Source: CAZCEC01 sp964497615 (lineage in GTDB: Bacteria; Chloroflexota; Anaerolineae; Anaerolineales; UBA6663). From it: DNA of 64,000 nt. The translations under genes were made by a program, and so were the position numbers. The notes beneath the pieces were generated by a model, which worked only from the letters and a program-made list of their open reading frames with translations, was not told the origin of the DNA and did no database searches. Shown here piece after piece: positions 43,922-52,240 of this stretch. Location: positions 62,001 through 126,000 of the forward strand of contig CAZCEC010000007.1 in assembly GCA_964497615.1 (NCBI GenBank), given 5' to 3'. Numbering within the stretch: position 1 is the stretch's first letter; each line of letters starts with the position of its first letter.

Positions 43922-44788
43922 GTGAAGCTCGGCTTCATCGTTTTGGCCCATCACTATCCCGAACAACTTGGACGGCTTGTCCGCCAGTTAGCGGCGCCAC
44001 AGGCGCGGTTCTTTGTCCACGTGGACCGCGGCGCGGCGCGGGCCGTGTGGGCGGCGATGCGCAACGCATTGGCTGATATCGAGCGGGTGACGTGGCTGCC
44101 GCGCTATTACACCCACTGGGGCAGCTTCGCGCTGGTGCGGGCCGCGCTGGCCGGCCTGCGCGCCGCCCTGGCCGAGGGCTGCGACTACGCGCTGCTGCTC
44201 AGCGGCCAGGACTATCCCGTGCAGCCGGTCGCGGCGCTAGAGGCGTTTCTGGCCCGCAGCGGCGGCGCGTCCTTCATCCATCTCCGGCCGCTGCCGGATG
44301 GGGATTGGCCGCGCGAGGGCGCGGGCCGGATCGAGCGCTGGTACTTCGTTTGGTACGGGCCAGGTTTCCGGCAGCGGCGCAAGCTGGAGCGGGGGGTGAG
44401 CAAGCTGCTCAATTGGCTGCGAGGGCCGCGCCGCCTCCCGCGGGGGCTGACCCCCTACGGCGGCTCGCAGTGGTGGTGCCTGTCGGCGCGCGCCGCCGCT
44501 GAGGTCGTCGCCTTCACCCGGGACAACACGCGCGCGGCCGGCTTCTTTCGCCACGTCCTCATTCCCGATGAGGCCTTCTTTCAGACGGCGCTGTGGAACT
44601 CGCCCGTGCGCGACACCCTGACCGGCCGTAATCTCACCTACCTGGATTGGAATGGGCCACCGTTCCCGCGGGTGCTCGGGTTGGAGGACTTCGAGGCGCT
44701 GAGGGCCAGCGGCTGCTTCTTCGCGCGCAAGTTTGACCCGGCGCTCAGCGGGCCGCTGCTGGACCGGATTGATGCCGAGCTGCTTTAG
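43922..44788 (+). CDS. Core-2/I-branching enzyme-type glycosyltransferase (GT14-like)
   Basis: A 288-residue protein. LGFIVLAHHYPEQLGRLVRQL and FFVHVDRGA are the start of the beta-1,6-GlcNAc-transferase (core-2 branching) fold. THWGSFALVRAAL, ALLLSGQDYPVQP, GGSQWWCLSARAAAEV and LIPDEAFFQTALWNS are its conserved blocks. In bacteria such proteins include xylosyl- and GlcNAc-transferases of surface glycans. The GTG at 43922 is used; a TTG at 43916 is an alternative. It ends tail-to-tail with the minus-strand epimerase, overlapping by 4 bases. Confidence 0.83.
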   Translation: MKLGFIVLAHHYPEQLGRLVRQLAAPQARFFVHVDRGAARAVWAAMRNALADIERVTWLPRYYTHWGSFALVRAALAGLRAALAEGCDYALLLSGQDYPVQPVAALEAFLARSGGASFIHLRPLPDGDWPREGAGRIERWYFVWYGPGFRQRRKLERGVSKLLNWLRGPRRLPRGLTPYGGSQWWCLSARAAAEVVAFTRDNTRAAGFFRHVLIPDEAFFQTALWNSPVRDTLTGRNLTYLDWNGPPFPRVLGLEDFEALRASGCFFARKFDPALSGPLLDRIDAELL

Positions 44789-45750
44789 CCCGCCGCGCGG
44801 AAGTAGGCGATGACTTCGTCCAGCGTCTCATCCAGCGTCACGGTCGGCTGCCAGCCGATGGCGGCGCGGATCTTGTCGAGGCTGGGGACGCGGCGCTGCA
44901 TGTCCTCAAACCCCACTTCGTAGGCCTCGTCGTAGGGCACCATCTGGATCGGCGCGGCGCTGCCGGTGCGGGCCAGCACCCGCTCGGCCAGCGCGCGGAT
45001 GGTGATCTCCTCCTGGCTGCCCACGTTGTAGATTTCGCCAATGGCGGCCGGCGTGCCCGCCAACTGCGCCAGCGCCCGCACCGTGTCGCGCACATTGCAG
45101 AAGCAGCGCGTCTGCTCCCCGCTGCCGTACACCGTCAGCGGCGCGCCAGACAGGGCCTGCTGCACCAGCCGCGGAATGACCATGCCGTAGGTGCCGGTCT
45201 GGCGCGGGCCGACGGTGTTGAAAAAGCGGCAGATGATGACCGGCAGGTCGAACTGCTTGTGGTAGGCCAGGCCCAGGAACTCGTCAATGGCCTTGCTCTC
45301 GGCGTAGCTCCAGCGGCTCTTCACGGTTGGCCCCATCACTCGGTCGGCGTCCTCGCGGAAGGGCACCACGGCGCTTTTGCCATAGACCTCGGAGGTGGAG
45401 GCCAGTACCACCTGGCGCCGGTAGCGCCGCGCCAGCCGCAGCACCGCCTCGGTGCCCTGGATGTTGGTCTCCAGGGTGTGGACCGGGTCCTTGATGATCA
45501 GTTCCACGCCCACCGCCGCGGCCAGGTGAAAGATCAGGTCGGCCATGCTCACCAGCCGGTCCATCACGGTCTCGTTGGTGATGGTCTCGTAGACAAACTG
45601 GAAGCCGGGCCGGGTGGTGAGCGGGGCGATATTGGCGTAGCGGCCGGTGGAGAGATTGTCCACGGCGGTGACGGTGTGGCCCGCGGCCAGCAGCGTCTCC
45701 GCCAGGTGGCTGCCGATGAAGCCCGCCCCGCCGGTGATGAGGACGTGCAT
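44785..45750 (-). CDS. NAD-dependent nucleotide-sugar epimerase/dehydratase
   Basis: A 321-residue extended SDR. LITGGAGFIGSHLAETLLAAG opens the Rossmann fold, FHLAAAVGVELIIKDP is the next strand, and the catalytic regions are LASTSEVYGKS and WSYAESKAIDEFL (Tyr-x3-Lys). FFNTVGPRQTGTYGMVIPRLV is typical of UDP-glucuronate decarboxylase/4-epimerase relatives. The ATG at 45750 is supported by AAGGAGA 6 nt upstream; the open frame further upstream is a shadow of the GT2 gene. The exact substrate is uncertain. Confidence 0.87.
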   Translation of the reverse strand: MHVLITGGAGFIGSHLAETLLAAGHTVTAVDNLSTGRYANIAPLTTRPGFQFVYETITNETVMDRLVSMADLIFHLAAAVGVELIIKDPVHTLETNIQGTEAVLRLARRYRRQVVLASTSEVYGKSAVVPFREDADRVMGPTVKSRWSYAESKAIDEFLGLAYHKQFDLPVIICRFFNTVGPRQTGTYGMVIPRLVQQALSGAPLTVYGSGEQTRCFCNVRDTVRALAQLAGTPAAIGEIYNVGSQEEITIRALAERVLARTGSAAPIQMVPYDEAYEVGFEDMQRRVPSLDKIRAAIGWQPTVTLDETLDEVIAYFRAAG

Positions 45751-45779
45751 GATTGTCTCCTTGAGTGGGGCGCCTGCGC

Positions 45780-46538
45780 TCAGGCCGGGCCCTGCTTGAT
45801 CTCGGGCCGCGCGCGGTGCAGGGCGCGGATGCGCCACAGGTCGCGCACCATTTCGCTCAGGCCGGGCCAAAAGCGCACCTTGCTGCCGGGGCTGTCTTCC
45901 CAGCGCACCGGCATCTCGATGATGCGCAGCCCGGCGCGGTCGGCCAGGTACAGGATTTCCACGTCGAACATGAAGCGGTTGATGCGGCCGAGCGCAAACA
46001 GCTGGCGCGCCTCCGCGCCGCGATAGGCCTTGAACCCGCACTGCGTGTCGTTCAGCCGCCACAGCCCCACGAACAGGAAGCGCACCCACTTGAAGATTTC
46101 GGACGCCAGCCGCCGGTAGACCGGCTGCTTGACCCGGACATCGCTGGCGGGCAGGTCGCGCGAGCCGATGACGACCTCCGCCTGTTCGAGCTGCGCCAGG
46201 GCGCGCGGCAGTTCCTCGATGGGCGTGGACAGGTCGGCGTCGAGGAACACCACCCGGTCCCCGTGCGAGGCCAACACACCGGTGCGGGTGGCGTGGCCCT
46301 TGCCCTGGTTGGGCTGGTAGGCCAGCACCCGCGCACGCGGCTCGTCCCTCAGCGCGGCCTGCACCGCCGCCGCCGTGCCGTCGGTGCTGCCGTCATCCAC
46401 CACGATCAGCTCGAAGGCGGGGTAGTGCTGCCGCAGATAGTCCAGCACGTGCGCCAGGTGCTGGGGCAGGCGGCGCGCTTCGTTATAGGCCGGGATGATG
46501 ACCGACAGCTTTGGCGCAGCCGGGTCGCGGGCGCTCAT
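45780..46538 (-). CDS. GT2 glycosyltransferase, dolichyl/polyprenyl-phosphate hexosyltransferase-like
   Basis: A 252-residue soluble GT-A enzyme. SVIIPAYNEARRLPQHL, LIVVDDGSTDGTAAAVQ, NQGKGHATRTGVLAS and VVFLDADLSTPIEELP form the donor and metal site. QCGFKAYRG and FDVEILYLADRAG are typical of polyprenyl-phosphate glucosyl/mannosyltransferases (ALG5/DPM1-like). It probably makes a polyprenyl-phosphate hexose donor for reactions outside the membrane. The ATG at 46538 gives the standard N-terminus. Confidence 0.86.
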   Translation of the reverse strand: MSARDPAAPKLSVIIPAYNEARRLPQHLAHVLDYLRQHYPAFELIVVDDGSTDGTAAAVQAALRDEPRARVLAYQPNQGKGHATRTGVLASHGDRVVFLDADLSTPIEELPRALAQLEQAEVVIGSRDLPASDVRVKQPVYRRLASEIFKWVRFLFVGLWRLNDTQCGFKAYRGAEARQLFALGRINRFMFDVEILYLADRAGLRIIEMPVRWEDSPGSKVRFWPGLSEMVRDLWRIRALHRARPEIKQGPA

Positions 46539-46563
46539 GCGCGGGGCGGGGGACGGCGGTCGT

Positions 46564-47136
46564 TCATTCGGCCGGCTCTTGCTCCAGCCGCGCGCGCAGG
46601 GCAAAAGCCAGGGTGTGGTTGAGGATCAGGTGCCCGTCTTCCTGCTGGCCGATGCGGTCGCTGGGCACGATGACGCGCAGGTCCGCCAACTGCGCCAGCC
46701 TGCCGCCGGGGCGCCCGCACAAGCCGATGACGGCCGCGCCGTGGGCCTGGGCATACTCCACCGCCCGCACCACATTGGGCGAATTGCCGGAGGCCGAGAT
46801 GGCGATGACCACGTCGCCCGGCTGGAGGAAGTTTTGCAGCGGCTCCACAAACACCTCGGCATAGCTCTGGTCGTTGCCCACCGCCGTCAGCCAGGGCATA
46901 TTGTCGGTGAGGGCCAGGGCGCGGAAGCGCCGCCGGCCCGGCACGCTGACGAACTTGTTCAGGTCGTTCATCATGTGCGAGGCGGTGGCGGCCGAGCCGC
47001 CGTTGCCGAGGATGAACACCTGCCGCCGCTCGCGCCAGGCCTGCATCAGGCGCTCGGCCACGGCCTCGATGTCGGCCCGCGGGAGCGCGCGGATGACCGT
47101 CTCCAACTCGTTGAGATACTGATCGATCAGATTCAC
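46564..47136 (-). CDS. SIS-domain phosphosugar isomerase, second GmhA-like copy
   Basis: A 190-residue SIS protein closer to classical GmhA than the 39727 copy. VFILGNGGSAATASHMMNDLNK and ALTDNMPWLTAVGNDQSYAEVF bind the phosphosugar, and VVIAISASGNSPNVVRAVEYA is the SIS core. It presumably makes heptose 7-phosphate from sedoheptulose 7-phosphate. The GTG at 47136 is preceded by GGGGA and overlaps the stop of the upstream transferase gene (GTGA). An HddA-like kinase lies one gene upstream. Confidence 0.84.
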   Translation of the reverse strand: MNLIDQYLNELETVIRALPRADIEAVAERLMQAWRERRQVFILGNGGSAATASHMMNDLNKFVSVPGRRRFRALALTDNMPWLTAVGNDQSYAEVFVEPLQNFLQPGDVVIAISASGNSPNVVRAVEYAQAHGAAVIGLCGRPGGRLAQLADLRVIVPSDRIGQQEDGHLILNHTLAFALRARLEQEPAE

Positions 47137-48431
47137 GCTAATCTTCCCCAGCGCTGGCGCAGGACGACCAGCACGCTCTGCGCCAGCACTTGCAAGTCCA
47201 GCCAGATGGTCCAATTGCGGATGTAGTACAGGGCGGCGCGCATTTCTTCTTCCAGCCCGGCCACCGGCACCACCGCCCATGGGCCGGTGACGCCCGGCCG
47301 CACCGAGGCCAGCGACGGCAGCCAGCGGGCGTGGCGCTCGCGCTCGGCCAGCATGAGGGGGCGCGGCCCCACCAGGCTCATGCGGCCCCTCAGCACCGCC
47401 CACACCAGGGGCAGGCGGTTGAGCCCGGTGACGGCCAGCCCGCTGCCGGGCGCGGCCGTGAACGTGTGCGCCCGGAACGGACGCCCGCCAATGCCCAGAT
47501 AGTCGTGCGGCGCGAAGACGGGGGCGCGGCCCAGCCGGGCCAGCCACAGCCCGGCCGCCAGGGGCACGGTGAGCGCGCCAATCACCACCCCCAGCCCATA
47601 GTCCAGCAGCGCCTTCAGCAGCGCGTCAAAGCCCGTCAGCCGCGCGGAGTCTACCACAAAGAGAGGCACGAAGTTGCGGTGCGCCACGCGCGGGGTGGAG
47701 GCCAACAGGTCGTAGTAGCCCGGCGAAAGGCGGATGCGCGGGCCGCCGTCGAGCGTCATCTGGGCCAGGATTTGCTGGAACGACTCCCAGGCCATCGCCC
47801 CCGGCACCACGATGATCTCGGCCACGTCTTCCTCGCGCACCAGCGCGGGCAGCACGCCGGGGTGGCCCAGCACGCTCAGCCCGTCCTGCACCGGCGTGCC
47901 GCGCGGCAGAAAATCATCCACGAAGCCCAGCACGTGCAGTCCCGAGTCGACTTCCGAGCGCAGTTGGCGGGCGATGGTGCGGCCCTGCTCGTCGGCGCCC
48001 ACCACCAGGGCGCGCGCCATCAGGTGCCCGCGCCGCCGCATGGCCCGCACCACGCGCCGCATGGCGAAGCGCCCCGCCCCGGCCGCCAGGATGCCGCCGA
48101 CCCAGGCCGCGAACAGCCATTGCAAGGCCAGCCCGCCCGCCTCGGTGACGGCCGCCAGGACGACGATGAGCAGGATGCCGTAGGTGCAGGCCGTGGCGAC
48201 GGTGGCGTATTCCTGCGAGTCTTCCAGCACGGTTTCCAGGTCATACAGGCGCAGCGCGGCGAAGCTGGCCACCCAGGGCAGGGCGCCCAGCATGAGGGCC
48301 AGCGCATAGGCGCCGGCCGGCAGCCCCGGCCGCACCACCAGCCAATAGGCGCCCAGCAGCGCGATCACCAGGGCCAGGGTGTCGGAGGCGACGAGGGAGG
48401 CCAGCAGGAGCAGTCGGCCGCGGCGGCTCAT
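47133..48431 (-). CDS. Polyprenyl glycosylphosphotransferase homologue lacking the catalytic Asp-Glu pair
   Basis: A 432-residue protein with the architecture of WbaP-type transferases: about four N-terminal helices, a nucleotide-binding-like middle (LVVGADEQGRTIARQL), a fifth helix, and a C-terminal MSLVGPRPL motif with VRPGVTGPWAV. Active members have L-D-E-L-P-Q-L-W before MSLVGPRP. Here the aligned string is LNRLPLVWAVLRGRMSLVGP, so Asp-Glu, the catalytic dyad in the PglC/WbaP superfamily, is Asn-Arg. The segment between helix 5 and this motif is also shortened. It is either inactive, with a scaffold role, or has changed chemistry. The intact paralogue is at 33655. Confidence 0.8.
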   Translation of the reverse strand: MSRRGRLLLLASLVASDTLALVIALLGAYWLVVRPGLPAGAYALALMLGALPWVASFAALRLYDLETVLEDSQEYATVATACTYGILLIVVLAAVTEAGGLALQWLFAAWVGGILAAGAGRFAMRRVVRAMRRRGHLMARALVVGADEQGRTIARQLRSEVDSGLHVLGFVDDFLPRGTPVQDGLSVLGHPGVLPALVREEDVAEIIVVPGAMAWESFQQILAQMTLDGGPRIRLSPGYYDLLASTPRVAHRNFVPLFVVDSARLTGFDALLKALLDYGLGVVIGALTVPLAAGLWLARLGRAPVFAPHDYLGIGGRPFRAHTFTAAPGSGLAVTGLNRLPLVWAVLRGRMSLVGPRPLMLAERERHARWLPSLASVRPGVTGPWAVVPVAGLEEEMRAALYYIRNWTIWLDLQVLAQSVLVVLRQRWGRLA

Positions 48432-48437
48432 GGCAAC

Positions 48438-49514
48438 CTACCCCCCCGGCCCCCCTCCCGAAGCGGGAAGGGGGAGATGATCGTTGTCGGCCAGGGGCGG
48501 CAGGCGCAGCCCGGCGTTGAGCAGCACGCGCGCGCCGCCCTCTTCCAGCCGGAAGTCCATGCGCCGCAGCCCGCGCTGATCCAGCGCCTGGGTGACGGCC
48601 GCCTGCGTGCCGTCCTGGCAGTAGATGAGCATGAAGCCGCCGCCCCCCGCGCCCGCGATCTTGCCGCCGATGGCGCCGGCCTCGCGCGCCGCGGCGTAGG
48701 CGGCGTCGATCTCCGGATTGGAGACGCCCGCGGCGAAGCGCTTCTTGTGCTCCCAGCCGGCGTGCAGGGCCTGGCCAAAGCCGCTCAGGTCGCCGCGCTG
48801 GAGGGTGTCGCGCAGGGCGTGGGCCATGTCGCGCACGGCGTGCAGGGCGCTGAGGGTGCCGTCCTGGCGGCGCTCGGTGTTGTCGCGCTGGCGCGAGAGA
48901 ATCTTGGACGATTCGCGGGCGGTGCCGGTGAAGAACAGGAGCAGATTCTTCTGGAGCGTGGCCAGCACGCCCGGCGGGGTGCGGATCGGCTCCACCCGCA
49001 CGCCCTCGGCGGTGAATTCGAAAAAGTTCAGACCGCCAAAGGCGGAGGCGTACTGATCCTGGTAGCCGATGGGCATGCCCATCTTCTCCAGTTCCACGCG
49101 CGTGGCGAGTTCGGCCACCTCGGCCTTGGAGAGGGTCTGCCCGCGCGCGGCGCTGACGGCCTTGACCGCCGCCACCGTCAGGGTGGAGCTGGAGCCCAGC
49201 CCGGTGCCGGGCGGCACCTCCGAGGCCAGGAACATCGAGACGCCGTGGTGGATGCCAAACTCGTGCAGGATGGCGCGCGGCAGGTTGAGGTCGCCCTCCC
49301 ACAGCAGGGCCTGGCCGGGCGTGTGCCGGTAGAAGGTGCGGTAGTCCGAGGACAGGATTTGGAGTTCGGGGCCGCCGTGGACGGTCAAGATGACGTAGAC
49401 ATACTTATCCAGCGTGGCGCTGACCACGGCGCCGCCGTGCCGGGTGAAGAAGGCCGGCAGGTCGGTGCCGCCGCCGGCAAAGGAGATGCGCACGGGGGCG
49501 CGAGCGATCAGCAT
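48438..49514 (-). CDS. GHMP-family sugar kinase, second HddA-like copy
   Basis: A 358-residue GHMP kinase with PVRISFAGGGTDLPAFF, ATP loop PPGTGLGSSSTLTVAAVKAV, IGYQDQYASAFGG and AGAGGGGFMLIY. It is likely a heptose 7-phosphate kinase or fucokinase-like relative; the GmhA-like gene downstream and the GmhB-like gene nearby favour heptose. The last 10-15 codons run into a Pro/Gly-rich tail (LPLPASGGGPGG) that is not part of the fold. It differs enough from the 37907 copy to suggest an old duplication or separate acquisition. Confidence 0.83.
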   Translation of the reverse strand: MLIARAPVRISFAGGGTDLPAFFTRHGGAVVSATLDKYVYVILTVHGGPELQILSSDYRTFYRHTPGQALLWEGDLNLPRAILHEFGIHHGVSMFLASEVPPGTGLGSSSTLTVAAVKAVSAARGQTLSKAEVAELATRVELEKMGMPIGYQDQYASAFGGLNFFEFTAEGVRVEPIRTPPGVLATLQKNLLLFFTGTARESSKILSRQRDNTERRQDGTLSALHAVRDMAHALRDTLQRGDLSGFGQALHAGWEHKKRFAAGVSNPEIDAAYAAAREAGAIGGKIAGAGGGGFMLIYCQDGTQAAVTQALDQRGLRRMDFRLEEGGARVLLNAGLRLPPLADNDHLPLPASGGGPGG

Positions 49515-49526
49515 ACGGCCAGCCTG

Positions 49527-50642
49527 TCACTGGCTGCGGACGGCGCCCACCTGGCGCATGTAGGCGCGGGCCTCGTCGGCATAGTTGCGGAAGTCCGGCT
49601 GGCGGCTGGCCCAGCCCAGGTACTCGTCGGCGTTGCCGGCCAGGGCGCCCTGCGGCTCCCAGCCCAGGGCGCGCAGCCGCCCGATATCGGACACGATGTG
49701 GCGCGTGTCGCCAAAGCGATACTCGCCCGTCACGTGCGGCCTCGCGCCGGTGCCGGCCCGCTCGGCCACGATCCCGGCAAACTCGAGCACGGTGACGGCC
49801 CGGCCGCCGCCGACGTTGAAGGCCTGGTAGTCGGCGCGGGCGTCCTCGAACACCAGCAGGTTCGCCCGCGCCACATCGCCCACGTAGACGAAGTCGCGCA
49901 GCTGCTGGCCGTCTTCGTACACGGTGAGCGGCTGGCGCGCCAGGGCCTGCATGGCGAAGATGCGCATGGCGCCCGAATAGGCGTTGCGGTACGACTGGCG
50001 CGCGCCCTGCGTGATGCTGTAGCGCATCGCCACGGTGGGCAGTCCGTAGCGCCGCCCCAGGCTGAGGGCCAACATCTCCTGAGCATACTTGCTCATGGCG
50101 TAGGAGTTGTGCGGCTGGATGGCGGCGTCCTCGGGCGTGGGCTCAGGGCGCAGTGCGCCGCCGCAGTCGGGGCAGCGCGGCTCCCAGTCCTTGGCCTTCA
50201 GTTGGCTTTCGGGGCGCTGGCCGGGGTAGCGCACGCTCTGATCGGCGGCGCAGCGGTAGCGGCCCTCGCCATAGACCGATTGCGACGAGGCGACCACGAT
50301 CTTTTGCAGCGGCAGCTTGTTGGCGACGGCCACCTCGTACAGCAGGGCGGTGCCGGCGGCGTTCACGTGAAAGAAGGTGGAGAAGTCGGGCAGGTAGTCC
50401 TGGTAGGCGGCGAAGTGAAAGACGGCCTCCACGCCATCCAGCGCGCGCTCCCAGTCGGCGCGCTGGCGCACGTCGCCGTGGATAAACTCGGCCTCGAGGG
50501 GCACGTAGTCCGGCGCCTGGCCTGGGCGGTGGACGGGCGGCAGCAGCGCGTCCAGGATGCGCACCTGGTGCCCGCGTGCTAACAGCAGATCGACGGTGTG
50601 CGAGCCGATGAAGCCGGCGCCGCCAGTAACGAGGACTTTCAT
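49527..50642 (-). CDS. NAD-dependent epimerase with CPxCG insertion (dTDP-L-rhamnose 4-epimerase-like)
   Basis: A 371-residue extended SDR. VLVTGGAGFIGSHTVDLLLARG, FHFAAYQDYLPDFSTFF, VASSQSVYGEGRY and SYAMSKYAQEML (Tyr-x3-Lys) are visible. Between the Ser region and the Tyr is an insert with a CxxC pair (RCPDCGGALRPEPTPED), seen in dTDP-L-rhamnose 4-epimerase-like proteins and possibly binding zinc. I start at the ATG 50642, which begins the first strand. Only 37 bases separate it from the divergent gmhB-like gene. Confidence 0.84.
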   Translation of the reverse strand: MKVLVTGGAGFIGSHTVDLLLARGHQVRILDALLPPVHRPGQAPDYVPLEAEFIHGDVRQRADWERALDGVEAVFHFAAYQDYLPDFSTFFHVNAAGTALLYEVAVANKLPLQKIVVASSQSVYGEGRYRCAADQSVRYPGQRPESQLKAKDWEPRCPDCGGALRPEPTPEDAAIQPHNSYAMSKYAQEMLALSLGRRYGLPTVAMRYSITQGARQSYRNAYSGAMRIFAMQALARQPLTVYEDGQQLRDFVYVGDVARANLLVFEDARADYQAFNVGGGRAVTVLEFAGIVAERAGTGARPHVTGEYRFGDTRHIVSDIGRLRALGWEPQGALAGNADEYLGWASRQPDFRNYADEARAYMRQVGAVRSQ

Positions 50643-50665
50643 CTGGAATGCCTGTGCGTGGCTGT

Positions 50666-50671
50666 TATAAT
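50666..50671 (+). promoter_or_regulatory. -10 box of the gmhB-like gene, possibly leaderless
   Basis: TATAAT ends 8 nt before the GTG start codon at 50680. CTGGAA at 50643-50648 lies 17 nt upstream as a weak -35. Transcription would begin at or next to the start codon. Confidence 0.5.
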
Positions 50672-50679
50672 CGTCATCC

Positions 50680-51255
50680 GTGTCCCCTGGTCTGGTTCCA
50701 CTGCGCCCCGCCATCTTTCTCGATCGGGACGGAGTCATTATTGAGAACCGCGCCGACTACGTCAAATCGGTGGCGGAGGCGGTGTTCATTCCTGGCGCGC
50801 TGCGGGCGCTGGCCGGCATTCGGCCGTGGCCGGGCGCCATTGTCGTCATCACCAATCAGTCGGCCGTCGGGCGGGGGCTGATTACGCTGGCGGCGGCCGA
50901 GGCCATTAACGCCTATGTGCGGCAGCAGGTGGAGGCGGCGGGCGGGCGGCTGGACGGCCTGTACCTGTGCCCCCACGCGCCGGCCGATGGCTGCGACTGC
51001 CGCAAGCCCCGGCCCGGCCTGCTGCTCCAGGCCGCGCGCGAACTGGGCCTGGACCTGAGCGCCTCGGTGATGATCGGCGATGCGCTGACCGACGTGCAGG
51101 CCGGCCACGCCGCCGGCACGCGGGCCATGCTGGTGCGCACTGGGCGCGGCGCGAAGCAGGCGCCCCAATTGGCGCGGGCCGGGCTGGGCCACGTGCCCGT
51201 GCGGGCCGATCTGGCGGCGGCCCTGGCTGATTTTACCGCAACTACAACTCGATAG
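50680..51255 (+). CDS. gmhB: D-glycero-D-manno-heptose 1,7-bisphosphate 7-phosphatase (GmhB-like)
   Basis: A 191-residue HAD-IIIA phosphatase. The nucleophile is in AIFLDRDGVIIENRADYVKS and motif II in VVITNQSAVGRG. The zinc loop is CPHAPADGCDCRKPRPG, and the metal-binding motif is VMIGDALTDVQAG. It removes the C7 phosphate of heptose 1,7-bisphosphate before nucleotidyl transfer. This is a stand-alone copy; the other HAD of this type is fused to transaldolase at 40329. It is transcribed divergently from the epimerase and overlaps the end of the M42 peptidase gene by 14 bases. Confidence 0.88.
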   Translation: MSPGLVPLRPAIFLDRDGVIIENRADYVKSVAEAVFIPGALRALAGIRPWPGAIVVITNQSAVGRGLITLAAAEAINAYVRQQVEAAGGRLDGLYLCPHAPADGCDCRKPRPGLLLQAARELGLDLSASVMIGDALTDVQAGHAAGTRAMLVRTGRGAKQAPQLARAGLGHVPVRADLAAALADFTATTTR

Positions 51256-52240
51256 GCTTCTGCAGGAAGTTGAGCAGCAAGGTCACGCACCCCTGCACGT
51301 CCCCGTAATCCACCATTTCTGAAGGGGTGTGAATGTAGCGGGTGGGCACCGACACGCACCCGGCCGGCACGCCCGCGCCGGCCACCTGCGCCGCCCGCGC
51401 GTCGGTGGAGCCGCCTTCCAGGACTTCCCATTGCGTGGTCAGGCCGGCCTCGTCGCCGCGCTGGCGCAGCAGCCGGCGCACGCGCGGGTCGGCGATCATG
51501 CCAGCATCGCGCACCTTGATGGCCGGGCCGCCGCCCAGGGCCACGTCCATGCGCGGGCCGTGCGGCGTGTCGCCCACGCCGGTCACATCCACCGCCAGCA
51601 TCACGTCGGCCTCCAGGCCGAAGGCGGCTGGGCCGGCGCCGCGCACGCCCACTTCTTCCTGCACCGTGAAGACGAACGCTACCTCGTGCGGGGTGCGCTT
51701 GAGCGCCCGCAAGGTCTCGATCAGGATCGCCACGCCGGCCCGGTCGTCCAGGCTCTTGCCGATGAGGCGCCCGCCGATCTCCTCCAGCGGCCGCACCCAG
51801 CCGGCGGCATCGCCCACGCTCACCGGGCAGTCCTCGGCGCTGCTGGCGCCCACGTCAATATACATCTCGCTCAGCGCCGGAATCTTGTGCAGGTCTTCGC
51901 GGCGGGTATCCACGCCGATGACGCCCAACTGCCCATCAGCGAAGCGCACCCGGCTGCCCACGCACGCCAGCGCCTTCACCCCGCCGAAGTTCTGGAAGCG
52001 GGCGAACCCGCGCCGGTCGATGTGCGTGACGATGAAGCCGACCTCGTCCAGGTGGGCGGCCAGCATCACGCGCTTGCCGCTCCTGGCTTTCTTCTTCACC
52101 ACCGCGATCAGGTTGCCCAGCGGGTCCACCGTGATGTAGTCCGGCAGGCCGCGGATTTCCTCGCGCACCAGCTCGCGGATGACGTGCTCGGAGCCGCTGG
52201 GGCCGTAGGCCTCGGTGAGTTTCTTGATCAAGGGTTTCAT
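51242..52240 (-). CDS. M42-family metallo-aminopeptidase (copy 1)
   Basis: A 332-residue glutamyl/TET-type aminopeptidase. The five metal ligands of the family can be traced: His in LAAHLDEVGFIV, the bridging Asp in LDDRAGVAIL, Glu-Glu in VQEEVGVRG, Asp in AVDVTGVG, and His in RYIHTPSEM. M42 enzymes form large tetrahedral shells that trim peptides to amino acids in the cytoplasm. The ATG at 52240 overlaps the stop of the upstream paralogue by 4 bases, so the three M42 genes are probably one operon. Confidence 0.9.
   Translation of the reverse strand: MKPLIKKLTEAYGPSGSEHVIRELVREEIRGLPDYITVDPLGNLIAVVKKKARSGKRVMLAAHLDEVGFIVTHIDRRGFARFQNFGGVKALACVGSRVRFADGQLGVIGVDTRREDLHKIPALSEMYIDVGASSAEDCPVSVGDAAGWVRPLEEIGGRLIGKSLDDRAGVAILIETLRALKRTPHEVAFVFTVQEEVGVRGAGPAAFGLEADVMLAVDVTGVGDTPHGPRMDVALGGGPAIKVRDAGMIADPRVRRLLRQRGDEAGLTTQWEVLEGGSTDARAAQVAGAGVPAGCVSVPTRYIHTPSEMVDYGDVQGCVTLLLNFLQKPIEL

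Noticed and set aside
47190..50582. 1130-codon open frame on the plus strand opposite three minus-strand genes
   Set aside because: It shows the same shadow composition; the minus-strand genes have clear family motifs.
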